Of a stretch of DNA of 64,000 nucleotides, positions 36,071 to 46,053 are shown one piece after another; positions within the stretch are counted from its first letter, which is position 1, and every line of letters starts with the position of its first letter. Source of the DNA: Diorhabda sublineata (taxonomy: Eukaryota > Arthropoda > Insecta > Coleoptera > Chrysomelidae); contig NC_079482.1 of NCBI RefSeq assembly GCF_026230105.1, positions 15,562,001 to 15,626,000 on the forward strand, read 5' to 3'. Both the position numbers and the translations under genes were made by a program. The notes below the pieces were generated by a model. It worked only from the letters and a program-made list of their open reading frames with translations. It had not been told where the DNA came from and searched no databases.

Positions 36071-36276
36071 AGATGGCATTTCACACTCAGCCCGTCGTCT
36101 ACCAGATTCCATACAGAGGAAGCTACTACAAAATTTAACCGATTTACTGGGAAAAACCTTCAAATCACAATTTGTTTTCCCAGCCCTTGGTCATGACGAC
36201 CCATTCGGTAAGGAGGAGTTAACAAAAATGTGGTCCAGATGGTTGCCAACTGATTCATTGAAAACATTTCAATCAG
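36071..36276 (+). CDS. SMPDL3-like phosphodiesterase, internal exon (GNHD-equivalent part)
   Basis: Acceptor 'ttttgttccag' before 36071, donor 'cag|gtgggt' after 36276. The first base completes Gly, then Asp follows (WTG-D with the previous exon; a His four residues on keeps the family's WTGD...H spacing). 68 full codons, last base G. Landmarks: DGISHSARRLPDSIQRKLLQ, NLTDLLGKTF, then FVFPALGHDDPFGKEEL and MWSRWL. FVFPALG aligns exactly with the family's VFPALGNHD, so the signature Asn-His-Asp reads His-Asp-Asp (codons at 36192-36200). In this fold the Asn binds metal and the next His acts on the leaving group, so ordinary catalysis is doubtful. The frame is otherwise intact, arguing against simple decay. 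It could be a conserved non-catalytic paralogue; the function is unknown. Confidence 0.92.
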
Positions 36277-36299
36277 GTGGGTATTATTTCTATATCATA

Positions 36300-38039
36300 T
36301 TTTCATTGTTTCATTGTTTAAAGTGATGAACTATGAATAATCTTATACATGAAGATATATTGAATTGAACAATAATGGGAAGTTCCAATATTACTCAAAA
36401 AATATTGCTGAATTCGTCATGATGAATAGAAGAGTTTCAGTTGATATCAATATCATTACACTTGCTCATCACCAAATCCCACATGCATATTATTATTTAT
36501 TGATATGAAAGTGATATATATGAATGAAAAAACATTTCTGGTTATTCTGACAAAATTGTTGATAATTTCATTTTTTGCAAATCTAAGAAACAAGCAATAG
36601 TTTCTCGTTATAGTGTTATAGCAGAGTACAATGCTATTGATTGTGTGTTGCAGCTAGAGCTCGTTTTATAATACAATAATATTACTTAAAATTGAATTTA
36701 AAACCAAAATTTTTTCTTTTCAATATGTGAGTGCACTGAATTATATTCCCCATTTATGTAAGTTGTAAGGAAATCCATCAATTATTCTGTATCAATAAAT
36801 TTATGGAGATTATAGAGCATCTGTACAAGAAATTAATTTCCTATCCAAACTTAAATGTCAGGTAATGAGTATGCAGTTACATATAACTTACTTGTGTTTT
36901 CTAAATGAAAACAATCAATCTGCTGCGTTTTGATTTTATAGTCCAAAGAAAGTTGATCTTCTTTAGTAGAAAAAAGGAATAAATTGGAATGGATCCAGAA
37001 CATACGGATATATTGTGAGTCAAATGTAAAAGATTTGTTATTAAGTCTCAAAAGTATGTATTTGTGTGAATTTATCCATTGTTTCGTTATAAATTTGGAA
37101 AGAAAATGAAATTGGAAATTAGAATCGTGTTTTGTAATTGCGGATTTACTCAAAAATGAAGCAAAAAACTGTAAACATAGAATTGAAAGAGTTCTTTATA
37201 AATTGAATGCCAGAATAAAACTCTAGTAAAATATATATTATTATTAATAGTATTTTTCTGAAAATTTCACGATAAAAGTAAGCATTCTCATAGAGTGGCA
37301 TCCAAGGAAAACGACTAAGGTATCACCAATATTAAAACTATAATTCTAGAAGGCAAATATTTCCTTTTCATTGTACATTCAAGTAAGGCATTGGAAATAT
37401 GGTCTCCTTTGAAAAAATATTACTTAACAATGTATTTTCCAGTAAAATTTCTAGGCTTCGCCCTAGTGAATACGATTAATATCAATCTTTGAAACAGGAA
37501 ACTTAGAACTAATGATAGATCATTGTCATGGGATATTGGAGTTTCATGGAAATGGAAAATTCCCATATATGATTAAACTTGAGTAACTTTGAATAGTAAT
37601 GAAAGCAATAATTTAGTGCACATTCCATTTGATACTCTTTTCTCGTTGGGTATAGGCATCAATTTTTTTAATCAATCCTCAAATAATTCTTTTTCGATTT
37701 TCTGATATATCAATTGCCTGTTTGATTATATTTTGTACACTTGAAATTGCGGGAATACTGTTATCAGTATATGTCTCAAAAATGTGCGAAAACATTGAGA
37801 TCTTTGATATCACCATAAGTGGATTGGGTAAGGAAGTCACTGTGATTCTTAGAGCTCGACTGTTTCGTCTATAGTTGAGAATGGAAGTGATACTCCACCC
37901 AATAAAACCAAATGAATCAAAATCTGTTCAATGGTGTACGAGTGTTTAAGAGTGCAATTATTTATTTGGAAAGCAATTGAAGTACCTTTTTCATCATTAG
38001 GGACTATGTGGAGCTTAGAAAACATCATACGTTTTTGGT
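36300..38039. other. Intronic stretch without recognised features
   Basis: Nothing recognised; the minus frame at 36851-37153 is unsupported. Confidence 0.3.
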
Positions 38040-38770
38040 TGAAATCGGCTTACTGGATTCCAGTGAATAATCATTTTTGAAGCTTAAGTTTGTGGACCAC
38101 CTCCTGAGGGCTATTTGGATGTATAAGAATATGTTCCCGCAAATTCACCTGTTGAGTGTTGAGGTTGGGATCAATATGTCTTGGCATAGTCAAATGGCCA
38201 AATTAGCTAAGACAGCTTGCCAAAAAGTAGTGCAGTCTTTAAAACCAGAAAGCTATATACTCCGAAACAACTTCTAATTCTCTACAAGGCCCATAATCGT
38301 CAATATTTGTAATATTGCTCGCACATTTGGAACTCGGCTTCAGAGCATATGCTGAGGATGCTCGATTCGATACAGAAGCGAGCAACTAGACTTATAGGCT
38401 AACAAGAGTTGATCAGAAACTTGGACAGCTTAGAGCATGAAATAAAGATAGCCGACTTGACTCTGTTTTACCGATACTATCACGGAAGCTTCTCTTCTGA
38501 GCTCTCTAGCATCATTTTACTTAGAGCAGTATTTGCAAGACCTAGTCGACAGGCATGCGTGGTTCATGAACATCAAGTTCGCATATGAAATCATCCACCA
38601 AAACCTCTTTAAGGTTCAACCTCTTATGCTTGCTTTTTATAGTTGCAAAAAATTGTTTTCGGCGCAAGTAAAGTTTGAACGTGTTCTAATGTATTGTTAA
38701 CCAGCTTTCAACCCCACTCTGTAGGGTTTAGCTGATAACCAAGCTACACTTGAACTTTTTAATATGCCCG
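38040..38770 (+). pseudogene. Non-LTR retrotransposon C-terminal region
   Basis: The + strand reads SWHSQMAKLAKTACQKVVQS at about 38170, then LRNNF and, after a stop, TRPIIVNICNIARTFGT. These are followed by RMLDSIQKRATRLIG near 38356 and NLDSLEHEIKIADLTLFYRY near 38420, then YHGSFSSELSSII and RAVFARPSRQA. This is the widespread insect LINE C-terminus (W..HI..IAK.A.KKL....R......LL.LYK...RP..EY....W......L..LD.IQKRA.RLI......LDSLEHRR.VA.L.LFYRYYHG.CS.EL...). Several stops, no RT core. Ends around 38760 without a clear poly(A). Confidence 0.8.
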
Positions 38771-40070
38771 AAAAATATGTGATGAAACTCATCATTTTGC
38801 TGAAAATTGTGTAAAACTTTTTTTTACCTTTGACCTTGAATAAAATTTTTCCATACATGGAAATTTCATTTTCAGTTATATTTCTAACAATTTTAAAGAT
38901 TTTCAGCTTGGTGGAAGTTTATGTAGCTTCACTATTTCACCGGACTATTTGTTTCTTATTCAATAATTATTCACATTAAGGGTTTCGAAATAGTTACGAT
39001 TTAATTAGTGGAGAAGTATTGGTGTGGTTTTATCGAGAAAAATAGCAATAAACTAAAATAGCAGATCCAATCCACCCAAACACGCGGTATGAAAACAAAT
39101 TATATTATATTGACAGAAGTCATTTGTTACGTGATTTACCAAGTAACAAAACTTTCTAACAGGTTACGGAGGAGACGGCATCTAGTTTGTAATGTGTTTC
39201 CGAAACATTGTAAGTATTCAATTTTTTTTCGGTATTTTAATACTTGGAAAAGTTTGGAAACCACTCTATCTATTCAAGGGCTTCACGAAAATCCTTAAAA
39301 AGTTTATTTATTAAAAAGTGCTCCCAATAATGGAGTGTTCTGACGGGCTTCAGGTTCTTTTGTTTTCAAGATAAGCTTATTAAGCTTGTTTGTTCGTTTA
39401 ATAAAGCCATTCATTTTGGCAGAACGGCTATATATTATCAAAATTCAATCAAATTTCATCCGGTACCCTTTTGCTCTTTCCTAAATTATTAAATTTAATC
39501 AGAGAAATAGTCTTTATGAAGACAAAAATCAATTATCTCATATTGGATCGCCTTATATCAATTTAGGTCTGAAAGTTGCATATTTTGGAACTATTTTTGT
39601 GAATCATCAATGGATTGACAAGGCTTGAAGATACTTCTAGATAAACGAGTAGTGATGAAAGCATTCAACCAATAGATGTCGGTCATTATTATTATTATTA
39701 TTATTGTTGGTCATTATTATTGCTAGAATTCGCCCTAACCGATTCAAATCACTGTTATATAACCTTTTTCTTATGTGAAAATAAATTACTATTTACTACT
39801 ACAATTGCTTGATTTAGTTCTATAAGAATGTGAATTAAGTTGTAAATCCCAACATTATAGTGTGTTTGCACATTATTGTAGACAAGATAGAACCTCAAGT
39901 GTTCATTTGGAAGCGTAGTACTATGTCCTCCAAAAGTACCAGATCCAGTCTGTAGATTAAATCTTAACTACTATTATGCATATTAGTACAACTATAAGTG
40001 AGTCTGCGAGGCGCTAAACTGTTTAATATGGAGAAATAGAAGCATTTATTTTCCAATAACTAAAAACTTC
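38771..40070. other. Intronic stretch with a short (ATT)n tract
   Basis: Only a small (ATT)n run at 39687-39706 and 39712-39721 ('tcattattattattattatt') stands out. Otherwise featureless. Confidence 0.4.
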
Positions 40071-40071
40071 T

Positions 40072-40196
40072 ATAATTTCGAATGGTATTAAGGGTTGAGG
40101 ACTCAAAATAAAACTGTCCAAGAGTTTTTTTAAAATGCCAACGTTTCGATCTTTTATTTTGAGTCCTCAAACCGCAATACCATTCGAAATTACATA
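40072..40196. repeat. Foldback (inverted) repeat, copy 2
   Basis: Left arm 40073-40113 ('taatttcgaatggtatta', then 'gggttgaggactcaaaataaaa') is the inverse of the right arm 40152-40193 ('ttttattttgagtcctcaa', 'accgcaataccattcgaaatta') with about three mismatches, around a 38-bp loop containing 'aatgccaacgtttcgatc'. As DNA or RNA it would form a ~40-bp stem. Shares arm and loop words with the foldback at 33.3 kb. The 'aacgtttcg' loop word resembles the 'cgaaacgtt' word near 57.74 kb that I associate with PLE ends. Confidence 0.75.
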
Positions 40197-42064
40197 ATAG
40201 GAACCAAAATGATATAAACAATGATATTTTCACCTGGGTTTTTGTAAAACTTCTAAATCAATTATAATTATTTTCTTTATAAGTATTATTTTGAAATCAC
40301 GCGTTTGCATAGTTGCGGTCAGCATTCTTCGCGTTCGCACAACGGCCAATACGTCGAAAATATATATGTATGTAGGTAACGAAATCACCAAAGTCGAATT
40401 TTGAGTACTTCAAAACATTGGGTTTATTTGAAATTTCGCATAATTATTGAGGGAAAGCGAATAGGTGTAGAAATCAAAATAGAAAGTGAGCTAAGGAATC
40501 ACATATCTTATCAAAAATGTACCCTCTCTTGAGATAAGTTACCGACTTTAAATAAAAATAAATTACAGTTTAGAAACTGAAAGCAAACCCTATATGAAGT
40601 TATAGAAAAAATAATACTGATTTACACGGTTTTATACCACAGCTGAAAATTATGAATTATAGTTTATTCAGATTATAGTTAGCTAGATAGAATGAGAGGA
40701 ATTTTTGTCACGTTTGGTTCTGGAAATACTTTATTGCTCATAAATTCTTTTGAAATCGATGAAATGATTAAAAATGACAAATTTTGTCGAGCAAAGTTCT
40801 TTGGCTCAGTTTGTCTTTTATTACAAACAAACAGTAATTGCCTAAAAAATTTATTTCCATCCCAAAGTCGAGATTTGAGGGGCACAGCCCTTATTGAGGA
40901 GTTTCAACCAAATAATAGCTTAGGTTTTGCATGGCATTCAACCCCTCTTGCTCCACGGAGCCTCTTTCACTTGGTCGCACTGCTTAGCAACAGATTGTGC
41001 TCACTTGGTGGTTATTAAGTGGACCAGTAGATTTTACGCTTTTTGTATCGATGCTTTTCCCAGCTATCTTTAGTTACTTTGATTTGTTTTTATGTATAGG
41101 GTGATTTTATCTATCATTTTTAATTGAAGAACTTGTGTTCAAACGTTTCTTCGCTTTCTAATACGACTCCATACCTTAAGAAGCTTGGTCAGAAACACCA
41201 GCAGCAAATATCCAGGTCACCTATCCAGTAGAGCAAGTAAAATATGTTCATCTAGCTTCAGCGTATTCATCATCACCTTATTGATCTCTTGATTATTTTA
41301 TTTTCTTCACTAACGCTGTCAGGAGCAAGTGGAGCATACCCCTATAGAAACCAAACCAACCCGGAGACGAAACGGCGTTACAACTATTAAGTTCGAGAAG
41401 ATCTCGACTCGGGGTACATGAAAAAGTCAAGATTCGTAATCTATTGTAATGGAATGAATTACTAAAAAGCAAATAAAAAGCAATAGCAAAATCAAGCTAA
41501 AAACTAGATTTTTTCAACACCTCAAATGAGGGTGAATTCAATAAAAGATATTTCAATGTAAACAAGTATGAGGTGCTTTGAGAGACAATTCGATAACTAC
41601 TGTACTCATATCAGAATGTATAAACATTGAATGTTTACATCAATTTCTAGTTTAGTTTTTCAAACTATTATTTATTCCTTGTACTAGAAACCTTGGAGCG
41701 ATTGATATGAATCTTGCAATCTGTGCAGGATACAGAGAAAACAATGTGAGTGATTGAATTATTCGAAAGTGGTTTGAGGCGTTTAATAACATTGTGCTCG
41801 TTGTGGGAATCAGCGGCCGCCCTTATGTCATTACTAATGATATGTTGGGAATCATTTACCAAAAGAACTAAGAGGGCGATTTTGAAATTTTATGAAAAGT
41901 TTCTGGTAAGTTTTTCGCGAAATTGTGACGTAACTTTTATTAAACTATCGGAAATTCATGCTAGCTGTCAAAAATACTGACAACGGCGCATTAAACATGC
42001 CTCTGGGCAGTGCTTTCACTTTCCTCTTGTTATATAACAAAAAATTAATAGTTTTGAGACAGGA
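40197..42064. other. Intronic stretch without firm features
   Basis: Frames at 40692-41018 (+) and 41668-41862 (-) look partly protein-like. The latter contains SITHIVFSVSCTDCKIHINR, which faintly recalls the start of a PLE GIY-YIG domain (H.VY.I.C..C...YIG) but lacks the rest. Not enough to annotate separately. Confidence 0.3.
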
Positions 42065-42205
42065 TAGTGATAGGTGGTCTACGTTACATAAGAATTAAAA
42101 CAACAGTATACGGAATGGCGACATTCGATATTAGTTAAGTTTTGAGAAGCATTGTCTGTTAAAAAAATCATGTGTACTCTATTTTGGGACAGAAATGGTA
42201 TGTGG
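42065..42205 (+). pseudogene. Mariner-like transposase fragment
   Basis: One + frame reads ELKQQYTEWRHSILVKF, stop, then EALSVKKIMCTLFWDRNGMW. It matches the ELKQQS.EWRH..SP...KF...LS..K.M.TVFWDRKG block of mariner/SETMAR-type transposases between the first and second catalytic Asp. About 45 codons survive; neither flank is recognisable. Confidence 0.6.
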
Positions 42206-43338
42206 AGGTCCATATGCAGCTAATTGAACCCAAGAATTTGCTTGAGAACAACTTGAACTTCCTCTCTACATTCCCACTATGGTACCGCTTTACTATTACA
42301 TTTGATTTTATAGAGCACTTGGTTGCTGATCTCTGACTATCGGCTTTGCTGAATAAATCGTGAAGACGGACAAAATTCAGAAGCTAATTGGACAATATAA
42401 CAATTGCCTTGATATTGGTGGAAATCATGATGAAAATATGTTGAAATGCAGGCTCTCATGTGAAGAATATATAACAGGGGAATCACTGATTGTGCCCACT
42501 TATAAAAGAAATAAATTCAACATTGTTAACAATGTGGTATGATATAATATGACTTGTTTTGCTACCTATTTCCGGGTCACTTCACATATATACTGCTTTC
42601 ATCTTTTTTCTTGCTTATGTTAGGTACTGGCTACTCAATGATGTAAATAGAGAGAATTTCTACATTCCGATTCTGGCTAGGTAACATATTGTGGTGACAA
42701 TGTTGAAATCATGAATTAATTGGCAATTTCCATCAGATTCCCAGAATAACTTAATAACTAAACGAAGGTTACTTGAAATTTTCCACTCTGATGTAAAATA
42801 GATAACTTACCATAATCTCACAGTTGACGTAATTTAAGGGATGGAATATGCATAATTGATCAAGTATTCATATTCTTTGATGTTATCTGGTCTTTATAGT
42901 ACAAAAATTCCAGAGAATATTCCATTTCACTTTGGATTATTTCTAATAATTGGAGAGGAAAACGACGGTGATAGAAGGCGAATAAAAGAAGATAAATATT
43001 ATTTGAGGTTTTAATATTGGATTTATAATAGTATTAAAGAAGGTAGAAGCAGTGGAATTGATTGAAATGTTTCACTGAGATAAGTGTAATCCACAAATTG
43101 AAAAATTATTGGAATAACTTGATATCGGAGTTCCTATTGATACTTACTAAACACATTATATCTTATCATTTAAATAATTGTGATGAATTCATCTTTTTGT
43201 GCTAGTAGGTTGTGAAAAATACAGTTTGTAAAATCAATCTACATCCTTCATAATAAACCATAGTAAATATGAGTGACCACACTTATATTCAATTTGTGTT
43301 AGTTTATCAGGAAATGCGCAAAATAGAAAGGTAAACGT
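42206..43338. other. Intronic stretch without recognised features
   Basis: Nothing recognised. Confidence 0.3.
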
Positions 43339-43897
43339 TCCTAATTCAGGGGTTCCCAGCTTTTATGTACCTGCGCTCCACTTTTAAGAACGTTGTTGCG
43401 TCCTCTGCTGTAGTAAGGCCAAAATCATCATATGTTTCAATCACAAACGGGATTATAATCCATCCAAATCTGGACATGTCAAGGTCTTTATAGTAAAACG
43501 AAAATTGCTTCCATAGACTAATCAAATGATTATTAATAAGAACTTCTCTTTCTTCTATTTCATCAGCAAAACAGTTAATTGTAAAAGTGGAAAACATGTC
43601 AAAGAGTGTTTGAAAAATATCAAATAGATACGCAAGGAATTTTGTATACTAAAACAAGTTTGCTTTATCTCTATTATTACCAGTAAGAAAGCGAGATGTT
43701 TTCGTTCCAGCAAGAGTATAGATGCATGTTATAGCATTTGTACCCGAAATATCCGCGGCGAGGATTATGGAACACGTATACCTATGTTCCTGATTCATTT
43801 TTTTGATACCTTTTCGACTTTTTTGGTTTCGAAAATGATATTTTGGAAACAGCTGCATGCCATTGCCCCTCACAGGTTAGAAACCACTGTTCTAATT
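43339..43897 (-). mobile_element. Non-autonomous hAT element with 8-bp target duplication
   Basis: The element runs 43347-43889. Left end CAGGGGTTCCCAGC and inverted right end CAGTGGTTTCTAACC are hAT-type terminal repeats. Flanks 'tcctaatt' (43339-43346) and 'ttctaatt' (43890-43897) form the expected 8-bp target duplication with one mismatch. Inside, the minus frame 43597-43346 reads EEREVLINNHLISLWKQFSF, then YYKDLDMSRFGWIIIPF and LTTAED, like the C-terminal part of ZBED-related hAT transposases. The upstream frame 43873-43649 is mostly terminal sequence. At 543 bp it lacks the DDE core and BED finger, so it would depend on transposase from elsewhere. Confidence 0.75.
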
Positions 43898-44980
43898 AGA
43901 GAAAGGAAACTAGTACAAGACGGTTTGGTTGTTAACAACATAATTGTCACATGAATAACAGGGGTTTGTGTTGAAATTTTGAATACAATCCAATCGAAGT
44001 ATGTACATTATAATCAATAAATCAACTAAAAATTATGAATCGCAATAAACAATTTACATTTTGACGCAAAATTGCGAAAGACTTTCCAATCTATTAGTGT
44101 CAAATCGTGAAAGAATCTTTAGGGCATGCAATCTTATTCTAGCCTCTGTAAAACTATGGAGTTATGAGCTTCAAGCACCTCAGGGCATATCTTATCAGTC
44201 AAGAGGGAAGTAACAGCATATACTCAACTGGATCACAAGAGGAACAACTACATAAAATAAATTCGTCAAGATGATATGAATGGAATGGTGGATAATCGGA
44301 TAGTAAAAATTATTAAAGAATTTTTACCAACGAAGAAAGTCATTCAGGAACATATGGAAGGAACGGTGACAGGAATGGGGTTAAGTCGTTGCCGCCAAAA
44401 AATACCCCGTCATAAGAAAAAGGAAAAAATTTTGCATTGTCACTAACGTCGATATTGACACTATATACTGCAAGATCATTTACATAGCTCAATAAACGTC
44501 TAGCAATATGGTGACTGTCAAATTATTTTGAATCACCCTGAGCGAAAGAGGACATTTCATAGCTGAAAAGTTCGATGATATCAAGTTTATCATTTTGTCT
44601 ATATCTACAAATTTATCGTGCCATATATGTTTGAAATGGAAACAGTAGCTACAGTATAATCATAGATGAACCACATCCCATAGATTACCGAGTTCTTGTT
44701 TTAGCGCCATTCTTGGTTCATGAGCAGTACCAATATTATAAAAAAGAACAGTTTCTTTTCTGCTTCTGGTGGCATATTTCAAATGCAAACATTTCGTCCA
44801 GTTCTTTCTCGAAACAATTTAATGGAGGTGTTTCAACTAGATCGATCGTGATTCTTGCCCATAATAAAAGAAAATCGTGATTCTTCTCATAATAAAAAAA
44901 AAGGCAATAGCTTCGTACAAAACTAGAAGCCAGAATTGAGTTCGCCACTAGTGAAGGCTGATTTGACTGCCGGAACAACT
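43898..44980. other. Intronic stretch, possibly including the start of the pogo/Tigger element
   Basis: 44150-44540 contains unusual, unassigned sequence, including a 'gaatcaccctg' word of the kind seen at transposon ends. No readable domain. The N-terminal DNA-binding part of the pogo-like transposase should lie here but I could not read it. Confidence 0.3.
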
Positions 44981-46053
44981 GTCATGACGTCCAGTTTGTT
45001 CCAATTTATGGAGAAAATTATCCCCTGATGCTGAGGCGGCCCAGAGGTTTTGTGAATTTTCAAGTAATTGTCGGACAATATGAGCTGTTACCTTGCCGAG
45101 TCTATAACATTGACGAGACAAGCTTAAACCCGAGACAGGCCTAAACCATGAAATGCTTCCAAACAAAATACTCACTCAATCGCTACGATACCATAGCAGA
45201 AACGAAAAAATAGGATAATCATTACTCTTCACAGCAACGCTTATGGAACACACTAGCTAGCTTTACCTGGTCGTTATTGGTAGATCTAAAAAGTCAGGGA
45301 CATTCCAAAATATAAATTCATCTCCCTTGCCACATATGAAAGCTATCTTCTTATCACGAAATGTCACACCACTAACCAATAGATCAGGGAGTTTAGAATG
45401 GTTGAATAGGCGGTAGCGCAGAAAGTACATCAGCTCAATATTAGAAAAGTCCGGAGAAGGTTGTAACATATTTGAATCAATGAAACCCATTAACATCAAA
45501 GATGCTGATTCATGGGAGGAACTGAAACCTTACACTTTGCAAACAGCTTTGGAAGTTATGACTAAAAGTGACTAGATCGTAGATGAGCAAAACAATGACA
45601 CACAGGAAATCATCAAAGACCTAAAAATTGTACAACCGAACACCCTTGCTATTGAAGTTGAGGAGAGGATTGCTCAATATGACAATGACTGTTGATACAG
45701 TGAGGAGCTTAATGACGTCTAGATTAGTACCGCTATTTTGGAAAATAATGGTGAATAAACTATGAACGAGGATTCGGATGGTGATAGTGACAAACCTTTT
45801 ACTCGGATTTAACCTACTGATAACCAAAAACACGTTTGATATTGTCCTTTGGTACATAGATCAAAATTCAACCTCAACAAGTATGGGCCTTTTGTGGCTT
45901 GAGAAATGGAGGAATATTGTAGCTATGGATAGAATATCATTTGCTAAACAAAAATCTATTACTAACTTTTTTTCTAAGAAACGAAGAATATCCACAAAAC
46001 TGGTGAAGGAATCAAACTGGATCATATACAAGCTTAGAAAAATGCGCCATTAG
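44981..46053 (+). pseudogene. Pogo/Tigger (TIGD/Jerky-like) transposase remnant with C-terminal PIP-box
   Basis: DDE transposase of the pogo/Tigger branch. Readable segments: KLSPDAEAAQRFCEFS at 45013; a block near 45100 with DKLKPETGLNHEMLPNKIL (family: NVDETGLN.K.LP.KTL); LLFTATLMEHTS near 45225 and VVIGRSKKSGTFQNINSSPL near 45272-45330 (family: LVIGKSKKPR.FKN); MKPINIKDADSWEELKPYTL at 45482; TIRVEERIAQ-like sequence near 45660. The frame 45778-46053 ends with TSMGLLWLEKWRNIVAMDRI and QKSITNFFSKKRR. The last motif, QKSITNFF at 45949-45972, fits the PCNA-binding consensus Qxx(I/L)xxFF; Drosophila pogo transposase is known to bind PCNA through such a motif. Multiple stops and frameshifts; dead. 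Minus frames here are shadows. Confidence 0.75.

Noticed and set aside
36183..36203. GHDD explained by an alignment gap or an alternative splice site
   Set aside because: FVFPALG and the following ...EEL align with the family without a gap, and the motif is internal to the exon, so splicing cannot restore GNHD.
44736..45857. Several minus frames (44736-44978, 44948-45175, 45263-45499, 45621-45857)
   Set aside because: Three of them overlie the pogo/Tigger-like transposase on the + strand, whose motifs are recognisable; the fourth has no motif.
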